A DNA stretch of 7,967 bases, from the NCBI GenBank assembly GCA_017613855.1, contig JAGACY010000222.1, forward strand, positions 1-7,967. The letters are read 5' to 3'. The notes under the pieces are model-generated. The model was not told the origin of the DNA and did not search any database. It was given only the letters and a program-made list of their open reading frames with translations. The position numbers were made by a program, and so were the translations under genes. Source of the stretch: Pseudomonadota bacterium. Its GTDB lineage: Bacteria > Myxococcota > Bradymonadia > UBA4248. Positions 1 to 6,561 of the stretch are shown here, piece by piece (position 1 is the stretch's first letter; the number at the start of each line of letters is the position of its first letter).

Positions 1-32
1 AATACATGTAAAATATTCAAAAACGCTTGATT

Positions 33-61
33 TTGCTCAATATTTGAGTAAATTATATAAT
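33..61 (+). promoter_or_regulatory. candidate sigma-70-type promoter for the SLH protein gene
   Basis: A perfect -10 hexamer TATAAT lies at 56-61. It is preceded, after a 17-base spacer, by TTGCTC at 33-38, which matches only the first three bases of the -35 consensus. The surroundings are very AT-rich. The spacer contains an inverted repeat, CTCAA-TAT-TTGAG (36-48), that could be an operator. Transcription would start near 68 and give a leader of about 180 bases before the start codon at 248. The assignment rests on sequence match alone, and in an AT-rich stretch a chance -10 match is quite possible. Confidence 0.4.
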
Positions 62-119
62 TGGTGTGCTGAAAAAAAGATTCGGCACATTATTTTTTTG
101 AGACAAAACAATGGACAGG

Positions 120-146
120 AGCGAATTGTCATCTGAAGAATTCGCT
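120..146 (+). other. stem-loop in the leader of the SLH protein gene
   Basis: AGCGAATT (120-127) and AATTCGCT (139-146) are perfectly complementary and enclose an 11-base loop. In the transcript this would form an 8-bp hairpin about 100 bases upstream of the start codon. It has no U-run after it, so it does not look like a terminator. It overlaps a possible 17-codon reading frame (111-164). Its function is unknown, and a regulatory or mRNA-stabilising role is only a guess. Confidence 0.25.
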
Positions 147-234
147 GTATGCATCGTCTTTTGAGTGTTTTTACATACAGAAACTGGTTTTTAAGCAACA
201 CCATTCTGGATAGTTTTGTGGTTTTTCGATATTT

Positions 235-243
235 AAGGAGGAG
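235..243 (+). promoter_or_regulatory. ribosome binding site that fixes the start at 248
   Basis: AAGGAGGAG at 235-243 contains a full AGGAGG (236-241) ending six bases before the ATG at 248. The in-frame upstream ATG at 149 has no comparable site. Starting there would place 33 extra residues in front of a textbook signal peptide. The site therefore decides for the start at 248. Confidence 0.9.
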
Positions 244-247
244 TTTT

Positions 248-2344
248 ATGCGAAAGAGTCTGAAGAAAAGATTGGGCGTAACTGCTTCATTGGGTTTGGG
301 TTTGACGCTTATGGTAGCCGGAACAAACGCTTTTGCCCAGGCGACTCCGGTAACTGAATGTCAGACCACCGTTTCAAATCACATGGATCAATTTTATGAT
401 GTTGCCAAAACCCATTATGCAGCCGAGGCTTTAGAGGCCCTTTATAACATGGGCGTTGCTAAAGGATGTTTATCGACTCATTTTTGTGCGACATGCAGTA
501 TTCAGCGCCAGGCCGCTGCTGTTTTCATTTATCGTTTAAAATATAACAGCAAAGCGGATCTGTCATCTATACCGCCATTTACGGATCTTCCGACAGATAC
601 TTCTTCTGAAGTCTACAAAGCTATTGTCACTCTATACAATAAAGGTGTGATCAATGGAACAGGGGGATCTCAATTCAATCCGACAGGTTATTTGAAGCGC
701 TCAGAAGCTGCTACGATGTTGTCAAAGGCCTACTTTACAAGCAGCCAGATTTCCACTGCAAAGAGTTACTCTCAGTCTTTTTCGGATGTTTCCCCGTCGA
801 GCTGGTATTATGAGTATGTTCAGACACTGGCACATCAATGCATTGTCAATGGAACAGGAGGGGGCAGCTATTATCCGGACTATTATATGACTCGCATTGA
901 CTTCGTTTTGGCATTGGCCCGTGCCCATGAGGTCATAAACCGTTGCACAACAGGTACGTGCATTGAGTCTCTCGGTATTTGCGGAGACTGTGATCCCAGT
1001 AGTTTCAGTATTACATGTCATGGCGATAGTGTTCGTTCGTGTGTCAATGGTACCTATAAAGATGATTATTGTCCTGAAGGATGCAATAACAACAAGTGCA
1101 ATGAGTGTAAACCCTCAGATCCTGCCAAGTGCATCAGTGAATCACAGCTTCAATCCTGTATCAATTATACAATAACTCAGAATGTGTGCCCGGCATCGAC
1201 ACCTTACTGCTTCGACGGAGCATGCCATGAATGCAAAGGAAACACGAAGTCGTGTGAAGGCGATATCGTGGTTGCCTGCGAAAACGGGACAATCAATAAA
1301 CAGGATTGTACAGTTTACAATATGAAGTGTGACACAGACCATTGTGTTTCTGTTACAGTGGAGGACTGTACAAGTGGGCAGTTCATGTGCGAATCGGATG
1401 GTTCAAGAAAGAGTTGTGAGGGTGGACAATGGATTTTGAGTCCATGCCCGTCAGGACAGACATGCCAGGGAAGTACATGTGTGGATGTTGTCGCTCCTCC
1501 TGCTGAAACTTGTACTCAAGGTGCTTCACGCTGCGACACGTCCGGCAATCGTGAGATTTGTGACAACAACGGGAATTGGGTCCCGAATGCTTGTCCAACC
1601 GGACAAATTTGCAGTGGTAATGACTGTGCAAATGTTGAAGCGCCTACCACTTGTACCGAGAATGATACGGTATGTGACAGTTCCGGAGAACGTATGCGAT
1701 GCTCTTCCGGTCAATGGATTTCCGCTCCTTGTGATGCGAATCAGAAATGTTCCGGAAAGGATTGCGTTAATATCGGTGCTTCGGATCCGGATTGCACAGA
1801 AAATGATGTTCGATGTATTGGCAACAATCATCAGGTCTGTTCTTCCGGCAAATGGCAGGATGATCCCTGTCAGCCCAATCAGGTTTGCTCCGGCAAACAG
1901 TGTATGAATGTCGGTGAGTGTCAGGATGGTGAGTTCAAATGTGATGAGAATCAGGACCGTCTGAAATGTTCGGGTGGCAAATGGGAAGCTAATCCATGCG
2001 CGGAAGGCTTGATTTGCATCGATAATGATTGTGCCATTAAGCCCGAATGCACGAATAATGATACCAAGTGTGACGGGAAAATCCGCATGGTTTGCAAAGA
2101 CGGCAAATGGAAGAATGATCCCTGCAATGATGGTAAGGTTTGTAAGGGAACTGGTAAGTGCGTTGTAGACGATGGTACTTCGGATGATGATGATGATGAT
2201 CCAACATCACCAACTTCTGCGGGTATTATCAGTACTGATTCCGGCTGTTCACAGGGCAATGGCAATGGTGCACCGCTTCCTTTGGCATTGATGATGCTTG
2301 CGGGTGCCGGTTTGCTCATTCGACGCCGTCGTCATTCTGCATAA
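248..2344 (+). CDS. secreted SLH-domain, Cys-rich repeat protein with MYXO-CTERM-like tail
   Basis: This encodes a 698-residue envelope protein. Residues 1-30 form a signal peptide: basic start MRKSLKKR, hydrophobic core, and likely cleavage after AFA30. Three S-layer homology domains follow, at about 49-100, 110-163 and 178-230. They show the F-x-D-V start and the conserved G-V-x-N-G-T-G-G turn, and the first is the most divergent, with three extra Cys. From C233 to about 643 the chain is Cys-rich: a divergent part, then six clear repeats from C374, probably held by disulfides. An acidic linker (DDDDDD, 646-651) leads to C667, a Gly/Asn spacer, one hydrophobic helix (about 675-691), RRRR (692-695) and the end of the protein. 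That tail resembles MYXO-CTERM signals, which in myxobacteria route proteins to the cell surface. SLH domains generally bind cell-wall or envelope polymers. I infer a surface or stalk-like structural or adhesive role. No catalytic motif is visible. Confidence 0.85.
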   Translation: MRKSLKKRLGVTASLGLGLTLMVAGTNAFAQATPVTECQTTVSNHMDQFYDVAKTHYAAEALEALYNMGVAKGCLSTHFCATCSIQRQAAAVFIYRLKYNSKADLSSIPPFTDLPTDTSSEVYKAIVTLYNKGVINGTGGSQFNPTGYLKRSEAATMLSKAYFTSSQISTAKSYSQSFSDVSPSSWYYEYVQTLAHQCIVNGTGGGSYYPDYYMTRIDFVLALARAHEVINRCTTGTCIESLGICGDCDPSSFSITCHGDSVRSCVNGTYKDDYCPEGCNNNKCNECKPSDPAKCISESQLQSCINYTITQNVCPASTPYCFDGACHECKGNTKSCEGDIVVACENGTINKQDCTVYNMKCDTDHCVSVTVEDCTSGQFMCESDGSRKSCEGGQWILSPCPSGQTCQGSTCVDVVAPPAETCTQGASRCDTSGNREICDNNGNWVPNACPTGQICSGNDCANVEAPTTCTENDTVCDSSGERMRCSSGQWISAPCDANQKCSGKDCVNIGASDPDCTENDVRCIGNNHQVCSSGKWQDDPCQPNQVCSGKQCMNVGECQDGEFKCDENQDRLKCSGGKWEANPCAEGLICIDNDCAIKPECTNNDTKCDGKIRMVCKDGKWKNDPCNDGKVCKGTGKCVVDDGTSDDDDDDPTSPTSAGIISTDSGCSQGNGNGAPLPLALMMLAGAGLLIRRRRHSA
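1367..2176 (+). repeat. six tandem Cys-rich protein repeats of about 42-48 residues
   Basis: Within the SLH protein, residues 374-643 consist of six consecutive units starting at C374, C422, C469, C516, C558 and C601. Each has six Cys in the order C-x6-C-x(7-8)-C-x(2)-G-x-W-x(4)-C-x5-C-x(4-5)-C, followed by a variable spacer. The G-x-W core and the ending C-x-G-x-x-C recur in nearly every unit. The DNA copies differ at many bases, so these are old protein repeats and not recent duplications. Residues 233-373 contain looser versions of the same Cys spacing. Confidence 0.8.
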
Positions 2345-2400
2345 GGCAGAGGATTGCGATGTGTTTTCCTGCCGGGAATTGTCGGAGTGAATCATAACTT

Positions 2401-2437
2401 CATTTCCCCTTTCATTTGAATCATGAGAGGGGAAATG
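2401..2437. other. strong 15-bp stem-loop between the SLH and rhodanese genes
   Basis: Positions 2401-2415 pair with 2423-2437 (15 pairs, one of them G-U) around a 7-base loop. The core arms are CATTTCCCCT and AGGGGAAATG. It lies 56 bases after the SLH gene stop and 58 bases before the rhodanese start. No U-run follows on the plus strand (GGGGAAAAATGGG comes next), so it is not a classical Rho-independent terminator. It could block 3' exonucleases, reduce read-through, or partly insulate the two genes. Confidence 0.55.
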
Positions 2438-2495
2438 GGGAAAAATGGGCAAACCATTGATTCATTTGTATGGAATATGCTTTGAAGGAGAAAAG

Positions 2496-3044
2496 ATGGT
2501 ACATCGAGTTTGGATTTGCATGATGTTGGCTTGTGGTGTGATTTTCTGGGGGTGCGGCTCTGACGATGATGTCAAAACGGACAAACAGACACAGCAAACC
2601 GGACAGAACACGCCAGGCGATGACAATCATCAGGATCCAACAACTCCAGAAGAAGATGAAACCAGCAATCCTCCGACCCCAATTCCCGAGGTGATCGACC
2701 ATACTGCCGATTGGCTTGGTCCGCTCGAACCGGAAGCCGCACTTGAATATATGAAAGAGACGTACAGCCAGGGCCTGGTCATCATCAATGTCGTTCCGGA
2801 AGAATACAAAAGGGATGAAGCTTTTACCGGGTCAATGTATATTCCCTATACCGAGTTGGAAGCGCGTAAAGAGGAAATACCTGCCGAGAAGCCTGTCATT
2901 CTTCATTGCAACAGGGGCAAGGCTTCTGAACTGGCCTATCCGATTCTTCAAGAATGCCGCAAGGATATTCCCGTTCTTTCTTATATTGCAGGAGAACCTC
3001 TTTACGATGAGTTCAATGCATGGGTCGATGAACAAAAAGAATAA
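2496..3044 (+). CDS. lipoprotein with a single rhodanese domain
   Basis: This encodes a 182-residue exported protein. The start is ATG 2496, with GAAGGAG five bases upstream; an earlier in-frame ATG at 2445 has no such site and would precede the signal. Residues 1-19 form a lipoprotein signal ending F-W-G before C20, so C20 is the likely lipidated residue, although F at -3 departs from the usual L/V/I. A hydrophilic Asp/Thr/Pro/Gln linker (21-65) leads to a rhodanese domain (about 70-182). The family active-site loop is visible as C138-N-R-G-K-A-S, giving a plausible persulfide-forming Cys138. The usual L-I-D-V-R strand is altered to I-I-N-V-V. Rhodaneses move sulfane sulfur between thiols or other acceptors; the substrate here is unknown. 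The domain would sit outside the inner membrane. It could also be a non-sulfurtransferase member of the fold. Confidence 0.8.
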   Translation: MVHRVWICMMLACGVIFWGCGSDDDVKTDKQTQQTGQNTPGDDNHQDPTTPEEDETSNPPTPIPEVIDHTADWLGPLEPEAALEYMKETYSQGLVIINVVPEEYKRDEAFTGSMYIPYTELEARKEEIPAEKPVILHCNRGKASELAYPILQECRKDIPVLSYIAGEPLYDEFNAWVDEQKE

Positions 3045-3069
3045 ATCGATGATGTATTGATAAATCCAT

Positions 3070-3121
3070 TTTGATGAACTGAACATCAAAGAAGTAGAGT
3101 ACACCCTCTTGTTGTGTACTC
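3070..3121. terminator. two stem-loops in the convergent gap, possible bidirectional terminator
   Basis: The gap between the rhodanese gene and frdD holds two adjacent perfect hairpins. TTTGATG (3070-3076) pairs with CATCAAA (3084-3090) around 7 bases. GAGTACAC (3097-3104) pairs with GTGTACTC (3114-3121) around 9 bases. Neither has a clear U-run on either strand. The location between convergent genes favours transcription termination or 3'-end protection, but intrinsic termination is not shown by the sequence. Confidence 0.4.
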
Positions 3122-3142
3122 CACGCTGATTAATCACAACCG

Positions 3143-3174
3143 AAATACAAAAACTATATTTGATGAATATAGTT
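3143..3174 (-). terminator. candidate Rho-independent terminator of the frd operon
   Basis: Read on the minus strand, AACTATATT pairs perfectly with AATATAGTT around the loop CATCA (stem arms 3166-3174 and 3152-3160). The stem runs straight into a T-rich tail, TTTTTGTATTT, counting the last two stem bases. The frdD stop codon TAG lies inside the second arm, so the coding end doubles as the terminator stem. The stem is almost entirely A-T, which makes it a weak terminator by itself. The GC-richer hairpins further downstream may back it up. Confidence 0.45.
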
Positions 3175-3504
3175 CATCAAAAGTGCGGCAAAAGCAGCAA
3201 TCGAAATACAGACTGCAAATCCGTACAATAATATACGGTGTAAAATGCCTGTATGTATTTTTAGATCATTCAGGCTATGATAGATGCGATGAACACCGTG
3301 AAAAGCAGCCCCAAATATGATGATAAACAGGGCTGCTGCTCCCCACCAGTGAGATATGACTTCGGTGATATGAAAAGTCGAGTGACCGTCACTCAATCCG
3401 GCAATGATCATACAAATCAGCAATGCAGGGAAGGCAAACGCGATGACCATTCCGCCAAATCCAAACAATCCCCAGAAGGGTGGCTCATTCGAACGCGTAG
3501 ACAT
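3154..3504 (-). CDS. frdD: fumarate reductase membrane anchor subunit D
   Basis: This encodes 116 residues, close to the E. coli FrdD length of 119. FrdD and FrdC together anchor the fumarate reductase catalytic subunits in the inner membrane and form the menaquinol site. The N-terminal E-P-P-F-W-G-L-F-G-F-G-G-M segment and the motif H72-R-I-Y-H-S-L-N-D-L-K-I-H are strongly FrdD-like. W11 and H72 correspond to the quinone-site residues Trp14 and His80 of E. coli FrdD. Three hydrophobic segments lie at about 16-36, 53-73 and 90-113. AAGGAG overlaps the frdC stop codon (TAAGGAG) five bases before the ATG, and the genes are nine bases apart, so translation is probably coupled. It is the last gene of the operon. 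Like E. coli Frd, the anchor appears to be of the heme-free type. Confidence 0.95.
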   Translation of the reverse strand: MSTRSNEPPFWGLFGFGGMVIAFAFPALLICMIIAGLSDGHSTFHITEVISHWWGAAALFIIIFGAAFHGVHRIYHSLNDLKIHTGILHRILLYGFAVCISIAAFAALLMNYIHQI

Positions 3505-3513
3505 GACAACTCC

Positions 3514-3930
3514 TTAAACTGCAAAAATGAGTGCCAATGCAATGATTGCGGAAGCAACGATTGTCACGAGCCAAAGTGAGATGAGAAAAAAATGTGGAGG
3601 AATGAGCCGCGTTTCTTTCGGTGAGGAAGAACGAAACACTCGAACCGCTTTGGGCATCAAACTGAACCAGGTCACGGTATGAAACATGACTGCCAGCAAT
3701 GCAATGATATTAAAAACAATGACTGCGGGATGTTGTATCATCGTGACGATGATCGTTTGTGCATTGTCCGGAAAAATCACGGTTATCAAGCAGATGGCAA
3801 GCAGTTCAAGGGATACGAGCAGGCTCAGGACGGCTGTTCCTTCTCGGATCATATATCGGGTATATGCACGATTGGATAGCCACCATGAACGCTTGACCTC
3901 ACGAATATAGGGTTTTCGATGTGATTCCAT
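3514..3930 (-). CDS. frdC: fumarate reductase membrane anchor subunit C
   Basis: This encodes 138 residues (E. coli FrdC has 131). I chose ATG 3930 because the protein then begins M-E-S-H-R-K-P-Y-I-R, matching the family start. An in-frame ATG at 3975 would add 15 unrelated residues and overlap frdB. Family signatures are M-I-R-E30-G-T-A-V, H84-T-V-T-W88-F and S-L-W-L-V-T-I-V-A. E30, H84 and W88 match E. coli FrdC Glu29, His82 and Trp86, which line the menaquinol site and its proton path. Three transmembrane segments lie at about 34-53, 67-86 and 115-137. Only one base separates the frdB stop from this start. The ribosome binding site within the end of frdB is weak, which suggests coupling to frdB translation. 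Confidence 0.95.
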   Translation of the reverse strand: MESHRKPYIREVKRSWWLSNRAYTRYMIREGTAVLSLLVSLELLAICLITVIFPDNAQTIIVTMIQHPAVIVFNIIALLAVMFHTVTWFSLMPKAVRVFRSSSPKETRLIPPHFFLISLWLVTIVASAIIALALIFAV

Positions 3931-3931
3931 A

Positions 3932-4675
3932 TTATTTATTTTTCTTAAAGAAATGTTTGATGTAATCAAAAGCACTTGCGCCTTTGCCCAGTTGAATTGC
4001 AGAAGTCGGATCGACTAACTTTGGACAGACATCCGAACAATAACCGACCATGGTGCAACCCCAGACACCGGAATCCTGATTTAATATTTCGAGGCGCTGA
4101 GGTGTGCCTGCATCGCGATTATCATGATTATATCGATATAAAAGCGTTAATGCAGCCGGACCTATAAATTCCTTATTCAATTTGTATTGCGGACATGCTG
4201 CATAACAACAGCCGCAATTGATACATTGAGCAAATTGGCGGTATTTTTCTAATTGACGTGGGCTTTGAACATAATCTTCGGTCAGAGGTTTGGCTTTGTC
4301 TATTGGAATAATATAAGGTTTGACGCGTTCGATCTTTTCTACCATATCCGAAATATCGCAGACCAGATCGCGCTCAATGGGGAAATTCTCAAGGGGTTCG
4401 AGCGTGATGATATCGACCTTTTCGTAATCGCGCACAAATGTTTTACAAGCGAGGTGGGGCACGCCATTGATCATCATGGCACAAGAGCCGCAGACGGCCA
4501 TCCTGCAGGATGACCGATAACTCAGGTCTGGTGCCTGAGTGTCGCGAATTTCGTTGAGCGCGTCTAAAATGGAGGTCTCGTGACGATAGGATACTTCGTA
4601 TGTTTCAAAATGCGGGGCATCGTCCGTTTCGGGACGGTAACGAAGTATTTGAAATTTCTTCTTTTTATTATCCAT
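3932..4675 (-). CDS. frdB: fumarate reductase iron-sulfur subunit B
   Basis: This encodes 247 residues (E. coli 244) and carries electrons from the membrane quinol to the flavin in FrdA. The N-terminal ferredoxin-like domain binds [2Fe-2S] through C57, C62, C65 and C77. The C-terminal domain has C151-x2-C154-x2-C157-x3-C161-P and C207-x5-C213-x3-C217-P. By homology, C151, C154, C157 and C217 hold [4Fe-4S], while C161, C207 and C213 hold [3Fe-4S]. K231, in Q-L-G-K-G, matches the Lys near the quinone site of E. coli Frd[10 protein letters not shown] and K-P-Y-I-I are FrdB signatures. C156 is an extra Cys where E. coli FrdB has Leu; succinate dehydrogenase B subunits such as E. coli SdhB also have Cys there. 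The start lies nine bases after the frdA stop, with only a weak upstream GAAG. Confidence 0.96.
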   Translation of the reverse strand: MDNKKKKFQILRYRPETDDAPHFETYEVSYRHETSILDALNEIRDTQAPDLSYRSSCRMAVCGSCAMMINGVPHLACKTFVRDYEKVDIITLEPLENFPIERDLVCDISDMVEKIERVKPYIIPIDKAKPLTEDYVQSPRQLEKYRQFAQCINCGCCYAACPQYKLNKEFIGPAALTLLYRYNHDNRDAGTPQRLEILNQDSGVWGCTMVGYCSDVCPKLVDPTSAIQLGKGASAFDYIKHFFKKNK

Positions 4676-4684
4676 AATGATGTA

Positions 4685-6457
4685 TTACTTCGATTTTTCG
4701 GCTTGTTCGCCGTATAAACGCTGTGCAGGCGGATAGTTGGTAATCGTGACCTGGGAATATTCTATATGGGGAACTTCATTTTCCCGATAGTAAGCCAGTG
4801 AATGCTTTAAAAAATTCTCATCATCGCGCTTTTGGTATTCCGGTTCGAGACGTTGATGACTTCCGCGCGATTCTTTGCGCTGAAGTGCACTATGTGCCAT
4901 GCTTTCGGCGACATCGAGTGTAAAACCAAGTTCCAGTGCACGAATTAAATCGTAGTTAAAGACGCGTCCCAGGGTGTCCTGAATTCGGATATTCTTATAT
5001 CGTGCCTGCAAATCGCGAAGTTTATCGATTGTGGTCTGCATTCCCTTTTCGTCGCGGTATATACCAATACCTTCTTCCATGGTTATTCCCATTTCACGAC
5101 GAATATCCGCAGGGAATTCCGAACCGTTGCCGTCGAACAGGGCTGTAACCTTATCTATGGCAGCTTGAGCATCATCTGTGAGTTTGGACTCATTTCCGAA
5201 ATCGGTCTGGAGTGCATAATCGGCAGCGGATTCACCAGCGACGTGCCCAAAGACGAGCGTTTCAACGAGGGAATTTGAGCCCAAACGGTTTGCACCATGA
5301 ATACCAACGGATGCACATTCGCCTGCTGCATACAGACCAGGCTTGCGGGTTTCTGCATGGATATTGGTTTCAATGCCGCCCATGGTATAATGAACGACCG
5401 GACGAACGGGAATCGGGGATTTGGCCGGATCGACACCGGCATAAGCCTGTGCAAGTTCACAAATGAGCGGCAGACGTTCATGAAGGACTTTGGCACCCAG
5501 ATGGCGCATATCCAGATGAACTGCCGGTCCAAGAGGTGTTTCGAATACACGACCCTTTTGCTGCTCATGCCAGAATGCCTGTGACAGTTTATCGCGCGGC
5601 CCAAGTTCCATCGTCTTGTTTTTGGGGGCGCCCAATGGTGTCTCGGGGCCCAGGCCATAATCCTGCAGATAGCGGTAACCATCCTTGTTGACGAGAACCG
5701 CTCCCTCTCCTCGGCATCCCTCGGTGATGAGCAAACCACATCCCAACAGACCGGTCGGGTGATACTGGACAAACTCCATGTCGCGAAGCGGAACACCATG
5801 GCGATATGCCAGGGCCATGCCGTCGCCTGTCACAATGGTAGCATTGGTCGTGAAGTTATAAGCTTGTGCTGCACCACCGGTTGCAATGATGACGGCTTTT
5901 GCCAGAACAGTTCTGAAGATCCCATTTTGTAAGTCGTATGTCACCAGACCACAAATCCTGCCATCTTCTTCAAGCAAATCAATGACAAAATGCTCATCCA
6001 GACGTTGTATTTGGGTAAATTGGGTCGATGTCTGATACAGCGTATGAAGGATATGAAAGCCCGTTTTGTCGGCTGCAAACCACGTGCGGGGGACTTTCAT
6101 ACCGCCAAACTTTCTCACGCTCACATGGCCATCGGGAGTGCGGCTCCATGGACAGCCCCAATGCTCAAGTTGATAGAGTTCCTGTGTCGTTCGGGAAACA
6201 AAGAATGATACGACATCCTGATCACAAAGCCAGTCACCGCCAGAAACGGTATCCTCAAAGTGCTTATCAAGCGTATCATCCGGGCTAATGACACCCGCAG
6301 CTCCGCCTTCAGCAGCAACCGTATGACTGCGCATGGGATAGACTTTCGAAATGAGTGAAATCTTCAATTCTGGGTGATGAAGTGCGGCTGCAATGGCCGC
6401 TCTTAAGCCGGCACCGCCGGCACCTATCACTGCAATATCCGTTTTGATAACATCCAC
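4685..6457 (-). CDS. frdA: fumarate reductase flavoprotein subunit A
   Basis: This is the catalytic subunit, which reduces fumarate to succinate on the cytoplasmic side of the inner membrane; it is the first gene of frdABCD. I chose the GTG at 6457 (590 residues; E. coli 602). AAAGAGG lies seven bases upstream of the GTG, whereas the TTG at 6463 would leave one base of spacing. The FAD-binding fold starts at I-G-A-G-G-A-G-L (11-18). H45 in M-R-S-H-T-V-A-A-E-G-G is the residue that binds FAD covalently. Substrate-site residues known from the family are present: H233 (Q-Y-H-P-T-G), E246 (T-E-G-C-R-G-E-G), the catalytic Arg R288 (G-P-R-D-K), H356 (H-Y-T-M-G-G) and R391 (N-R-L-G-S-N-S). The C-terminal helical domain keeps A-R-K-E-S-R-G-like and R-D-D-x-N-F-L-K-H motifs. 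The four-subunit context argues for fumarate reductase over succinate dehydrogenase, although the enzyme may be reversible. Confidence 0.97.
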   Translation of the reverse strand: MDVIKTDIAVIGAGGAGLRAAIAAALHHPELKISLISKVYPMRSHTVAAEGGAAGVISPDDTLDKHFEDTVSGGDWLCDQDVVSFFVSRTTQELYQLEHWGCPWSRTPDGHVSVRKFGGMKVPRTWFAADKTGFHILHTLYQTSTQFTQIQRLDEHFVIDLLEEDGRICGLVTYDLQNGIFRTVLAKAVIIATGGAAQAYNFTTNATIVTGDGMALAYRHGVPLRDMEFVQYHPTGLLGCGLLITEGCRGEGAVLVNKDGYRYLQDYGLGPETPLGAPKNKTMELGPRDKLSQAFWHEQQKGRVFETPLGPAVHLDMRHLGAKVLHERLPLICELAQAYAGVDPAKSPIPVRPVVHYTMGGIETNIHAETRKPGLYAAGECASVGIHGANRLGSNSLVETLVFGHVAGESAADYALQTDFGNESKLTDDAQAAIDKVTALFDGNGSEFPADIRREMGITMEEGIGIYRDEKGMQTTIDKLRDLQARYKNIRIQDTLGRVFNYDLIRALELGFTLDVAESMAHSALQRKESRGSHQRLEPEYQKRDDENFLKHSLAYYRENEVPHIEYSQVTITNYPPAQRLYGEQAEKSK

Positions 6458-6464
6458 TGACAAA

Positions 6465-6471
6465 CCTCTTT
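6465..6471 (-). promoter_or_regulatory. ribosome binding site that fixes the GTG start of frdA
   Basis: AAAGAGG on the minus strand lies seven bases before GTG 6457. That spacing is normal, while the TTG at 6463 would be only one base away and an ATG at 6453 is out of frame. The choice yields a protein beginning M-D-V-I-K-T-D-I-A-V-I-G-A-G-G, similar in length to the E. coli FrdA N-terminus. Confidence 0.7.
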
Positions 6472-6489
6472 ATGTGGAAACAAAAGTAC

Positions 6490-6510
6490 AGGCAGGAATG
6501 TCCCCTGCCT
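6490..6510 (-). other. stem-loop in the frdA leader
   Basis: Perfect 7-bp arms AGGCAGG and CCTGCCT (6490-6496 and 6504-6510) enclose a 7-base loop, 33 bases upstream of the frdA start. On the minus strand the stem is followed by GTACTTTTGTTT, which is mildly U-rich. It could act as an attenuator or terminator between acylphosphatase and frdA, or as a 5' stabilising hairpin. On the plus strand it is followed by TTTCCCTTTT, but no plus-strand gene ends nearby. I see no convincing -35/-10 pair for frd in 6464-6596. Confidence 0.45.
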
Positions 6511-6561
6511 TTTCCCTTTTAACTCAATATTGGAAAGTTTCATTTCTTTTTTTTATTTATC

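Noticed and set aside
149..247. N-terminal extension of the SLH protein from an upstream ATG
   Set aside because: There is no ribosome binding site before 149, while AAGGAGGAG precedes ATG 248, which opens directly into a typical signal peptide.
1479..1907. Plus-strand 142-codon open frame inside the SLH gene
   Set aside because: It is an out-of-frame shadow of the Cys-rich repeat coding sequence, with no recognisable domain or ribosome binding site.
2445..2495. N-terminal extension of the rhodanese lipoprotein from ATG 2445
   Set aside because: It would place 17 residues before the lipoprotein signal. GAAGGAG lies correctly before ATG 2496.
5155..5799. 214-codon minus-strand open frame inside frdA
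   Set aside because: It overlaps the highly conserved FrdA catalytic region in another frame and has no family features.
6458..6463. TTG start of frdA two codons upstream
   Set aside because: The Shine-Dalgarno AAAGAGG would be only one base away; GTG 6457 has seven-base spacing.
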